A DNA stretch of 41,719 nucleotides from Neurospora tetrasperma FGSC 2508 (taxonomy: Eukaryota > Ascomycota > Sordariomycetes > Sordariales > Sordariaceae): contig NW_009799104.1 of NCBI RefSeq assembly GCF_000213175.1, positions 159,603 through 201,321 of the forward strand, given 5' to 3'. The notes beneath the pieces are model-generated. The model did no database searches, was not told the origin of the DNA, and saw nothing but the letters and a program-made list of their open reading frames with translations. Shown piece by piece: positions 10,653 to 20,364 of this stretch. Numbering within the stretch: position 1 is the first letter of the stretch; each line of letters begins with the position of its first letter. The position numbers were made by a program, and so were the translations under genes.

Positions 10653-11312
10653 TCAATTAGGATACGGAATATCCACCACAGCATACTCGGCCGGCAACGC
10701 CTTCTGGATCCCCAAAACATGTCCCGCACCACAATCCGGCTGGTTGGTAACAGCCAAATCAGGGAAACTGCACGGAACATCCTCGCCCCACTGGCACCGG
10801 GCATCCGCAACGTTATAAAGCTGGAAATTGTTGCCCACCCAACTACCACCCTGGCACGAGTTGATGAAGTTCATCGAGTTCGCAGCCGTGAAGGGCAGCT
10901 TGCCATCAGGCGTCTTGATAAGCGGCCTGCATTCCTCGGGCGAGACGAATTCGTAAGTGGCAGCGACGGCGCCACCGAGGGCTGCTCCGCCGGCAGCACC
11001 GACGCCGTTCTGGAGGTAGGCGTAGGCGTCGTAGCTGATGTCGTAGGCGCCGGTGGAACTGTCGATCTTGAGGAGAGTAACGGAGCGGCCGTTGGCGGTC
11101 ACGCGGACGCAGATGTTATTGCAATCGACGGCCGAGGGCCAGTAGGCTACGCGGTTGATGTCGATTTTGCAGCCGAGAACTCCTACGGAGGACGAGTACT
11201 TGTCGTGAGGGGTGATGGCGATGGCTTCGCTGCGGCGGACGGGAGGGATGACGGCGGCAGAGGTGAGGGTGGCAGCCGTGAGGCCCAACACGGTCATGAC
11301 GTTGGCTAACAT
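10653..11312 (-). CDS. Secreted eight-cysteine fungal protein
   Basis: Single-exon gene of 219 codons. Residues 1-19 form a signal peptide (MLANVMTVLGLTAATLTSA), and Arg-Arg at 26-27 could be a Kex2-type processing site. The mature part has eight cysteines (Cys48, the pair in DCNNIC, then EEC, NSC, RCQWG, PCSF and PDCG), suggesting four disulfides. The stretch GCKIDINRVAYWPSAVDC and the later AANSMNFINSC look like a family of fungal secreted proteins of unknown role. A double-psi beta-barrel (cerato-platanin/barwin-like) fold is only a guess. A TATA-like element lies 164-170 bases upstream, followed by a pyrimidine-rich leader. A 231-codon antisense frame on the plus strand lacks an ATG and is a shadow. 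Confidence 0.85.
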   Translation of the reverse strand: MLANVMTVLGLTAATLTSAAVIPPVRRSEAIAITPHDKYSSSVGVLGCKIDINRVAYWPSAVDCNNICVRVTANGRSVTLLKIDSSTGAYDISYDAYAYLQNGVGAAGGAALGGAVAATYEFVSPEECRPLIKTPDGKLPFTAANSMNFINSCQGGSWVGNNFQLYNVADARCQWGEDVPCSFPDLAVTNQPDCGAGHVLGIQKALPAEYAVVDIPYPN

Positions 11313-11475
11313 TGTGTCTGGGATTTGTGTCTTTGTTTCAGAGTTTGTCTGGTTGGAGGTGGGTTTTAGACGTGAGACGGCTGGAAGAACTTGATCAAGA
11401 TGAGTGATCGACGTGGACTGTCTGAAGCTGACTGGGGAAAGAAAAAGAGGGAATGAAACATGGCTACGCTTGTTG

Positions 11476-11482
11476 TTTTATA
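11476..11482 (-). promoter_or_regulatory. TATA-like element of the secreted-protein gene
   Basis: TATAAAA on the minus strand, 164-170 bases before the ATG at 11312. A pyrimidine-rich stretch (CTCTTTTTCTTTCCCC) lies between them, as is common at transcription starts of highly expressed fungal genes. Confidence 0.4.
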
Positions 11483-11818
11483 AGAGTTTTAGAAAGATTC
11501 TGCCAACGCCATCTTGGAAATTTCCTGTCCGATGCCTATGCAGAGTCATCGATTTGCTTCATGCCGTTGGTAGGCACAGCTTTTTTTTTTCCACGCCCGG
11601 AAACCTGTAAGGACAAAGGAAGATGCATGCCCCTGAGCCACCCGCATGGGACAAGGCGAGATCGATCAAAGTTAATCTTCAGGAACGTGAAAGGGAGAAC
11701 GTGGTAAGACGTGGTTGGTGGGGGGCTATATCGTAGAAAACAAAGCTCAGTGGCTTGTGGCTTGCGGTCGAGTCAAGAAAAAAGTGAAATGGCAGAATCA
11801 TACGCGGAGAGTGTTCTG

Positions 11819-12073
11819 TTATATTTTCACATGCACCAAAGTTTCCACCTCAGATTGCCACCGACCATAAGACATTCCCACGTATGCTGCCCGGTTCGAA
11901 GTGGGGTCTGATACTGCATCTGAATTTCCTATGCCGATACCAGGACCGGCAGATCCGTAACGCGGATCTTGGAAGTAGAAATAGCCTGGACGCAGATCGG
12001 TGATAGCTCGCGGCTCCGGGCTCTGGCTTAAGCTTGTTGTGTTGTCCGAGGACGGCATAATCTTATAGGCCAT
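11819..12073 (-). CDS. Hypothetical 84-residue frame behind the Nudix gene
   Basis: ATG-initiated frame whose start lies nine bases beyond the Nudix stop on the same strand. Composition is unremarkable (LRPGYFYFQDPRYGSAGPG), with no signal peptide, membrane segment or recognised motif. The position so close to the upstream stop suggests it is part of that gene's 3' UTR. A separate gene or an alternative 3' exon is less likely. Confidence 0.2.
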   Translation of the reverse strand: MAYKIMPSSDNTTSLSQSPEPRAITDLRPGYFYFQDPRYGSAGPGIGIGNSDAVSDPTSNRAAYVGMSYGRWQSEVETLVHVKI

Positions 12074-12082
12074 GTCTGCCGC

Positions 12083-12637
12083 TCATGTCCCGTTTATTGC
12101 GCTTTGTGTTTCCATCCCAGTCTGTGTCTTTGTATCGGCTCCGAAGGCGGCATAGAGAGTTTCAAGTTGTCCAGGATAAGCAAACTTGATCTCCCTTCCC
12201 CCGCAAACCCCGATGCGGAGATGGTCCTTTGACACCCACATAAAGTCCTGGTGCTCCGTCGAGTTAAGGCGAACTTGCGGGTGCTCCTGCAAACTGTGCG
12301 TAGACTCGACAGACACAAGAAAGGTGAGCTTCCGATATCGCCCTTCGCCTGACGCTCCTTCGAACTCGAGTTGGTCGAGCAGTGCCATGACATGGTTGAG
12401 AGCAAGGCCAGTCTCTTCGAGGAGTTCACGTGCCAGGGCGTGGGAGAGGGTCTCGTCGCCGAGGTCAACTCCGCCACCGGGGGTTTCCCACAGGTTGGGG
12501 AAGCCATCTGTTGCCGCGCGCTGAATCAAGAGGATGTGATCTTGGTGGAGGACCACGGCACTGACAATCACGCCCTTGAGTGTGGGGTTGGCCATGAGGT
12601 ATGTCTCAAGCGAGACGCCGAACTGATGGAGAGCCAT
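12083..12637 (-). CDS. Nudix hydrolase
   Basis: 184 residues, no intron. The complete Nudix box is at residues 56-78 (GVDLGDETLSHALARELLEE within it): Gly56, Glu62, then Arg70-Glu71 and Glu74-Glu75 supply the metal-binding and catalytic residues that split nucleoside diphosphates linked to another group. The preceding LWETPGGG is typical of the fold. Substrate is not predictable; small fungal Nudix enzymes act on oxidised nucleotides, NADH, ADP-ribose or coenzyme A. I chose the ATG at 12637 because of its strong context (CACCATGG) just before the fold. The frame stays open for 55 codons upstream with no ATG and no Asp or Glu (see findings). Divergent from the M20 gene across an 832-bp spacer. 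Confidence 0.9.
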   Translation of the reverse strand: MALHQFGVSLETYLMANPTLKGVIVSAVVLHQDHILLIQRAATDGFPNLWETPGGGVDLGDETLSHALARELLEETGLALNHVMALLDQLEFEGASGEGRYRKLTFLVSVESTHSLQEHPQVRLNSTEHQDFMWVSKDHLRIGVCGGREIKFAYPGQLETLYAAFGADTKTQTGMETQSAINGT

Positions 12638-13469
12638 GGTGCTGGTTGTACTTTTGCGGGCTGCTTTGAGGAGATGATTGTTGGTTGTGGTCCCCGAGTT
12701 TGTTGGTTGCGAGGAAGATTGTTTGCCACCAAACCGCAACAAGAAATTTGACGATGTCCTGTTGGTTGTTCCCGGATTTCCCCAGCTTTTGAAATTGGTC
12801 AACGCCTTCGGAGATAGTATTTTGTGTTACGAGAATGTCACGTCACTTGAAACATCCTCTCAAATTGGGGGGAATTTCTGGAGAAAAGGTAATTGCGGTT
12901 GCCTGGAAGCCACGCAACCTATGCTGACACTGGGGCTCTTGCCCTCTGTACAGCCAGCCTGGGTAGAGATGCCCTCACTAGTATGGTGTCCCGATGGGGT
13001 TGAGGAAGCTCCAAGAGGACCAGTCAGCAAAACAAGAATATCTGAGACTTCCTGAGACTTGACTCCAGAGTCTTATATTCAAAGGAACCTTTGTCATCGT
13101 CGAGTGTCCAGGACAGGGAGTACCCAAGATGACGTCAGGGGTACAAGCCATGATTCAGTGGAAGCACGTGCTGAAATGGAGGGACGGGATCTTTAGTGTA
13201 GAGAGGTTATTTCCTGCCCCACCTTTTTCAGGGGCTTCAGCGCTCCTGGTTGGCCATTCCCCCCACCACTCAGCGATCTCCAGGGCATCAATGACGTGGC
13301 GTGCACTGTTTTGCTCGCTGTCAGCATCAACAGCACTGCGACTTTCATTTCTCTCGAGACCTTGTCCTTGTCCTTGAGCGTGTTGTTCCTGGTGTCCATC
13401 TCCCATCTCCCACTCTCAGCCCTACCCGTTCTCCATCTTTGTCCATGATCATCCCAACTTAAGTCCATC
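12638..13469. other. Divergent promoter region between Nudix and M20 genes
   Basis: 832 bp separating two genes transcribed away from each other, so it must carry both promoters. A CACGTG E-box lies near 13165 and a TGACGTCA-like site (GATGACGTCAGG) near 13128-13139. Pyrimidine-rich leader sequence precedes the M20 start (about 13390-13445). No coding sequence supported beyond the open Nudix upstream frame. Confidence 0.5.
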
Positions 13470-15048
13470 ATGGCGACCGATTCCAGCACCCAGACCGAGA
13501 CGCTGCTGTCCGAGATGGACGAAGACGATGACTTTGTCATCATCACCCACCAAGATGTCAACGCGGCGCGGCGCCCCCGATTCCTGAACGACATCAGCGA
13601 TTACATCGACAGCATCGCCGAGGAGTTATGGCCCATCAACAAGAAGATCCACGACAAACCTGAGCTTGGCTATGGAGAGGTCATCGCCCATTATACCTTG
13701 ACGGCCTACATGAAGACGCAGCCAGGATGGACAGTGACGCGGTCGGCCTACGGCATGAAGACGGCCTGGGTTGCGGTCTACGACACGGGCAAACGGGGGC
13801 CTTGTGTTTCCTTTAACGTTGAGATGGGTATGTCTCTTTCCCTCCCGTTTCCATCCCTTCCGCCGGTCATCCAGACTGTCGGATTGACCAACGGGCCTGG
13901 GCATAGCAGGCATCACCCTAGCATCCATGACCTCGACCAACTCCAGACTTCCACACTAGACCACAACTAACAACAAAACCCCCAATCCAGACGCCCTCCC
14001 CGCCATCGGCCACGCCTGCGGCCACAATCTAATCGCTACCGCCTCCCTCGCCGGCGCCCTTGCCACAGTCCACCTCCTCTCCCTCTACTCTCTCCCGGGC
14101 CGCGTCGTCCTCTTCGGCACTCCGGCAGAAGAAGGCGGCGGCGGTAAGATCCGGCTCCTAGCCGCAGGCGCCTACAAAGACTACGGCGTCGATATCAGTC
14201 TCATCTCTCACCCCGGCACCATCCCCGACTGCGCCCTCACGCACACGACTGCCTACATTCGGATGAAGGTCGAATACTTTGGTCGGGAAGCACACGCCGC
14301 AGCAGAGCCGTGGCTGGGAGTCAATGCGCTGGACGCATTGATCACGGCGTATAATGGGATTAGCGTGTTGAGGCAGCAGACTATGCCGTCTGATATCATC
14401 CAGGGACACATCACTGATGGCGGGGCGGGGCCGAATATCATCCATGCGTATGCGGCAGGCATTTTTGTGGTGAGGGCCGCGACGCAGAGACGATTGGAGG
14501 CGTTGGTTGAGAAAGTGATAGGGTGCTTTGATGCGGGTGCGATGGCGACGGGTGCAAAGGTCAAGGTGACCAGACTGATGGCCTACAAGGATCATGTGCC
14601 GAACCGGTTGTTGGCGAGGAGCTATGCGCGGTACTTTAATCCGCTGGTGCCCGAGGAAGGGGATGGAGGAAGGGATGGGGATGGGAATGAGGCGGGCGGA
14701 CCGAGCAAGATTCCAGAAGACCAGGATGTCGATGAGATGAGAGGGCGGAGTGGTGCCAGTTCGGACCAGGGCGATATTGCTCATGCGATGCCGAGCATTA
14801 TGCCCGGGTTCGAGATACCGCCGGGGCCGGGAGGGGCAGGACCCCATAATCCCGGGTTTGCGGAAAGTGCGGGAACGAGGTTGGCGTTTGAGAGGAGTTT
14901 GAGGGTTGCAAAGGCGTTGGCGGGCACGGCGATCGATGTGTTGACTATTGATGGGCTGTTGGAGGAGGTCAAGAAGGAATGGAGGCGATCCATGACCGGG
15001 AGCAGGAGAGAAACAGCAGGCAGGACGGAACGGTTGACGACGTTATGA
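13470..15048 (+). CDS. M20-family amidohydrolase/dipeptidase (PM20D2-like)
   Basis: Two exons, 13470-13827 and 13991-15048, giving 471 residues. The 163-nt intron has a GTATGT donor, an ACTAAC branch and a CCAG acceptor, and the join recreates the metal motif DALPAIGHACGHN (Asp120, His127, His131). Further M20 residues follow: Glu166-Glu167 (TPAEEGGGG), His193 (ISHPG), the lid-domain His221 (YFGREAHAAAEP) and the C-terminal His384 (IAHAMPSIMPGFEI). The set of di-zinc ligands is therefore complete. No signal peptide; cytosolic action on dipeptides or N-acyl amino acids is likely from the family. Odd: an acidic, Gly-rich insertion of about 35 residues (340-378) before the last motif, and a basic tail. 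Confidence 0.92.
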
Positions 15049-15171
15049 CATTACGACAGCGGTACAGATTGGATGTAGGTTTGGATATAAGGTAACAAGG
15101 TAACTAGGGCTGGTCCCCATCTCTCATCAATCAACATGTCCTATCTCCCATTCCTTCTCCCTCCCCGTCCT

Positions 15172-16371
15172 TTACTGATAAGTTACCTGCATCCCACCCG
15201 GCAGCTCCGAGACCCAGCCCTCCGTCTCCTCTTTTACCGTCTGCTTCTTGAAACAAGCCAACGCCTGCTCTGGTGTCTGCGTCTTGAGCTGCGAGCATCG
15301 ATCGCCACTGCACCGCGCATCCAGCGCCCTCTGGAGCGCGTCTCCCTTCCACCCAAACACGTAGTCGCCGTGCTGGCCGTACCCGGTCCCGTCTCCCATC
15401 GAGTACACAAACGGTTGTCCCTTGTCGGGCCAAATAGCCTTGTCATTGAACTGCCGAGTGTCCCACATGACTTCGTACATGAGCTGTGGCAAGCGGACCG
15501 GGTGGCTGGCGGGGCAGGGGCCGGTGGATTCAAAAGTGCCAGAGGAGGGATACGCGACGTGCGACTTGTGGTCCGGGGAGTCGACGTTTTTGCCATCCCA
15601 GCAGCTAGCAACAGGTTAGTTTATTGAAGGGAGAGGCGTGGAGATGAACGGACGGGGAACTCACGTAGGAAAGGTGATGGTAGTCCGAATACCACCCGGA
15701 CACATCTTGTTGGGGAACGTGACGGTGTCGTCGCCCGTGCAGGGCGCACCGCCAAACGGACTCTGCTGGATATTGTGTTCACATCGATGGCAGATTTGCC
15801 TTTGCATACCCCGATTAGACCGGAGCATGGCGTCACCTACCAGCATGCGGAAGCCCTGTTTGACATCGATCAGTACCTTGTCTTCTTCACACACGCCACA
15901 CACACCTTGCTTTGATGATGCCAGGGTACGTAGGTAGGTAAAACTCACAGGCTTAAAAGCAGTAACCTTCGTCTTCCCATCATACGGCGGGATATAATAC
16001 ACGGTGATCCCCCCTTGTCCCGTCAATCCCAGGTTCACCATCTGCGGCACCCTTTTATAGCTTCCGTTCTTGGCTCGGAAGTACAAGTTGGCCGTCCAGT
16101 AGTTGGATAAGTCCTCGGCGAAGGAACACGTGGTGCAGGTGGACTGGGTGGAGGGGTCATACTCGACGGGCGTCATGGTGGCGTTGAAGGAGTTGCCGCC
16201 AACGATTTGGTGCATGTGCGTCGAGGGGAGCATGCCGGGGTTGACGAGCGGGTCGAGACGCTCGATGGAGAGTTGGGAGCATTGGAAGCGCATCATGGCT
16301 GCTGTGGCGTATTGGGCTAGGGTGTCTTGCACGAAGACTGAGGCCACAAGGGCCAGGAATTGGAGCTTCAT
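15172..16371 (-). CDS. Secreted DUF1996 protein
   Basis: Three exons on minus: 16371-15949, 15855-15665 and 15604-15172, 348 residues. Signal peptide 1-19. The DUF1996 start [19 protein letters not shown] (29-46) and [12 protein letters not shown] (52-63) are clear, then GFRMLVGD begins exon 2, [20 protein letters not shown] crosses the second splice, and [12 protein letters not shown] and [14 protein letters not shown] follow. Introns: 93 nt (GTGAGT...AAACAG) and 60 nt (GTGAGT, ACTAAC branch, GCTAG). The family is widespread in fungal secretomes and its biochemical role is unknown; conserved Cys and His residues suggest an extracellular folded domain. The usual C-terminal WSC or Ser/Thr-rich extension is absent. 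It converges with the M20 gene, 123 bases stop to stop. Confidence 0.92.
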
Positions 16372-16585
16372 CGTGATAGTGATGGGTTGGCTCGGTGAGA
16401 TGAACGTAGGTGTCTTGGGGCAAAGAGATATCGAGGAGATACCGGGCTGGTGGTTTACGGTCGAAGAGGCAAGAGGAACCCGTCTGACGATGGTGCTTTG
16501 CGGATAACCCCTTATACTCCAGTCATGTCACTCTTCGCCTCCCATCCGGGCTCATAGCATCCATCATGATATGCCGTGATCAGCA

Positions 16586-16593
16586 TATATAAA
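16586..16593 (+). promoter_or_regulatory. TATA box without an evident gene
   Basis: TATATAAA on plus, followed by a 57-base leader and an ATG at 16651 in a 38-codon frame that resembles nothing known. The reverse strand also reads TTTATATA and could serve the DUF1996 gene 215 bases away. Orientation is therefore undecided. Confidence 0.35.
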
Positions 16594-19500
16594 GGCGCGG
16601 CATGAAAGTCTGTCTTATCGACCACTGAATCTAACCGCGAATCTTCCTTCATGCCATCATGTAGTTGTTATTGGTTAACCCATTCTGCCGAACTCTGGCA
16701 AGAGAAGCAGTATACCCGCCTTGGTGAACTGCCGTATATTGGCCTGCTTTGGTGGTTAAATCCAGGGTAAAGTCTCATTGGCGAGGAAGGGCGATCAGCA
16801 CTGAATAGGAGGCCAATGTGCAATATACTTTAATGAGGATTTATACCTCTACCCCCCCTATCCGAAAAGACTTGTGATTATAAGGAGCTATATACGGTAC
16901 GAGTTGCTGTCATGGGGTTTGTGGTTTGCCACGACAACCCTAAAAGGGTAGTTGACGATTGTATGTAGGATCGCCAACATTGCCGTTGTCACATGGCATG
17001 AACTTTGGCTTGTTGCCAGTTGCATTGGAGTATCACAGTCACAGATTCCAGTCAGAAGACCAGATAGGTAGAGTAGAGTTACAGTTACAGTTACAGTTAT
17101 GCTTAACTGGGAAACTAAGTGTAGGTGCTGATGTTACATGAACGACCAAGTCAGATCAGAACCTTATCAGACGTGACCCGATGGAGCTCCAGTCTCGGTA
17201 GTTATAATCTCTTCACATGTGACGTGCATGCTTCGCGATTGCATCGTCGGTTGTCGACCAAGCAAGTATCTCGATCAGTCAAGGTTCGACAGTCAGAGCG
17301 ATATGGACTGCCGAAAAGAGGAAAGCGAAGAGAGAAAAATGAAATCATCCATATTGTGGCATGTCACAACATACATGTAAACAAACTCGGAGGAATTAAG
17401 TGTCGCCAAGCAAACTTGACCGTATCATCGGCAACTGAATCGAAGAGGGTCTAAAGATCTTTCGGGATCCCTGCGAGTAATGGTTTACTTGATACCGTAG
17501 GCTCAAATTGTGTTTGAGCAGAGTAGGAGAGGTGGAAGTTACTGTGTCCTGTCCTGGGAGTCTAGACCGGATTGTTGAGCCCAAGTGCAGACCCAAAGAC
17601 TCCTACTGTTCGTTATCTTCCGGCCATTCGAGTAGGTACGACTATCTAGGTAGAGGTAAGTAAGACATGCATGCCTACACGGAAATTGTCGGCGATGTGA
17701 AGCACCGAGTAGAGTCCAGCTTGACTCTTCCCTTCTAGTGGAGGTTGACAGAGAACCGTCCGTTCAGTCATTTTTGAAGCCAACGATACGGAGCACGAAT
17801 TCGGTGGCTCCAAAGTCCCAAACAGGCATGCATGCCGGGCGAACGGTATCGTTGAGTACACTAGCCATAATCGATCGTGGCTACATAGAGGTACATACAT
17901 AGACGGCGCTGCTCGTTGGATCATGGTTCAGGGATCATGATCGTTGTTACACTGCCTTTGTAGCTTGCAGGCACGCAAGATAAAGGAGATTAAAAAAGGG
18001 GAGAAAAAAAGAAAGCGTTGAGGAGAAAAGATGATGATGTGAAGAAGGAGGTGAAAAAGAAGCAAAGAGTCTAGATCGGTGATGCAGGAACGGTCCACAT
18101 CGATGCTTGTCGCGAATAGGTATTGCAGGTGTTGATGAGTTGGTTGCCCTAGAAATGGAAGCTCGTCAGAGCTCATGGGGGGAAGAGAACAAGAGGGTTC
18201 GTTGATGGGTATTTCCTGTCTTGATCTCCTCAAGCTGCTGATGTTCTTTTCTTACCTCTGATATCTTTCCATACATCATATCATTTGATGCTCAGCACTT
18301 CCATCGGCGATGCCTGGCAGTGAATATCAGTAAATCCTTCGTTCACTCACCGTCCTTTCCAGTGACCGACCCCTGCCTCATCGTACTGTAGGACCCGAGC
18401 ACTGGCGCTAGGCATTGCTGGTTGGTTGCCAAGACGTGTGTTCGTTTCTTCACGGACCGGACTTGTCGTCTGCAAGTTGGTTGCCGATGTGACTCGTCCG
18501 GTATCCTCCTCCTTTAGACCAAAGGAAGGCCCGATATTTTAATGATATCTTTTCGGTGTGTCTAACAATTTACCGAGCCATGTTAGACAAGATAACGCAA
18601 TCCAACAACTTTCCGAGGCGATGAGAAGCAACAGCCCCAGGGGCATCTCATGGATCCCAGTTTTCAACCTAAAAGTCAGCCCCGAACAACAACAAACTCG
18701 CGCTTACCCAAGACACCTAGACGCCGCGTTTAGCGCATCACCACCATACCGTTTACCACTAGACAGTCCGTTAGCCCAGTACTTTGCATAAGGCTCTTTT
18801 ACCATTTTCAGGTTGATTAGGTGGGCATTCCCATTTCCAGCCTCAACAGCTTCTGCCCGGTTCCTTGTTGCCTGCTGCAGTCAACTTTTGGTAAATTATG
18901 CAGTACACATCCATGTGTGTGGGACACCTCGGCTGGTGGGACTTTTCAGTTTTGATCCGCGATCAATTCAGTTCTCTCTCCCTTCCCTTGACGGTGACGT
19001 TGTAGTGAAAGTGTCACGCTAACAAATCTTCAAGGGTTATGTTCACTACTGAGTGAGACACACAGGCACCCGACGCAGGCAGGCCCACTCGGACTGGCCA
19101 TTTTTAGTATTTTTTAGCGGCAGAGGCTGGGATCGATGGATGGATCAGGAACCCTGCTGCATCCGTTGCGGGGCCCCAGGCAGGCAGCTGTTGCAGCCTG
19201 TTGGTGCAACAAGGGAAGTGAGAAAATGGTGGGAAAAAAGAACCAGTAAACTGAGCCTTGTGGGCTTGGTTGCTAGTGGCTGGAAAAGTGGTTGATGCGG
19301 ATTGGTTGTTTTGTTTTGTTTTTCTTCTCTTTTTCTTTCCATCCTCTCCGCCTTCTTTGCTGACGTGATTGTTGACATGGTGATCGATTGAGGCTGTTGA
19401 AGTGATTTGTCAGTTGGAGCATCCTTTTTTTCTTTTTTTTTCTTTCTTGGCTAACACAAGGAGAGTACACGGTAGGTATTCAGACGAGTTCTAATTCTCG

Positions 19501-20364
19501 AATTTTCGGCATCACTCACCCGCGCCCAGATAGCGAGATACGAATGGCTCGGCTTGGCAACGTATCATGGACTCCATCAGGATCCGTATTCATCTTCCTT
19601 ATCAACGGGCGCCATGACGTACTACCTTAAAGAACCGATGACCTTGTGAAATGGTTCCCTAGAGGTAGCTAAACGTTTAGTTAGTGTACACTATCGATTC
19701 CTTACCTCCTCGCAACTCTTGCCCAAATCTCCCCCATGGTTTCACATGCACTCCTATCGCTTTGCCTACGCCTTGCGGAGATTAAAAAAGCCAAAAGATG
19801 CTCCTAGCGCTTACGGACCGGGACAAGGCATGGAAGCCCTTGGGGTGAGCGGCGGTTGGGGGGACAGCAAAAGTCGGAAGACTGCCACGACGCCAAGTCC
19901 AAACATCCCAAGCAGATCGGATGTTCGGGCGGGTGCAAGGCCGATCGCTACTGCAATTAGTGGCGGTTAGGGGGGCCCGTCGTCGCGAGGCCGTCCAGTG
20001 GTTTGTGGCCGTTTAGCGTTATCTGCAGCGTGTCAGCGACTTTAGGTGCAGTGCCACCTCACTCATCACCACCACGACCACCGCGCCGGGCCCGCCGCCG
20101 CCAGGGGTCGGGACTTGGTTGACAATCCTTTTTTTCATGTGGGTAGCAACCTTGACGGGAAGGATGGAGTCTCGTGGAATTCGAGATCCGATGATATATG
20201 TATCTCGCGCTGGCCGCAGTGCGGTACCGACCTTGGGTACTTGACATAGTTTCATGCTGCTTTGCCTTCCTCCGACAGCCGGTACCAGATAGACATCATC
20301 ACCACCTATCATCGTCATCGTCAAAGGAGGAAGTCGACGTCAGGTAGCAACACCACCACCCAAC
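16594..20364. other. 3.8-kb gene-free spacer
   Basis: Ordinary base composition, no ATG-initiated frame with protein-like sequence and no splice-compatible set I could assemble. It contains a (TTACAG) hexamer tract near 17079-17100, scattered TAGGTA/GTAGGTA words (17630-17660, 19470), T-rich runs near 19315-19345 and 19425-19445, and a short minus frame at 17928-18176 (MSSDELPFLGQ start, hydrophobic tail) that is probably chance. The last 300 bases hold CAC/ATC trinucleotide-like leader sequence of the ankyrin gene. May include unannotated non-coding transcripts. Confidence 0.5.

Noticed and set aside
10614-11309. 231-codon plus-strand frame
   Set aside because: Starts without ATG and lies antisense to the signal-peptide gene at 10653-11312; the Gly/Asp-rich sequence is a GC shadow.
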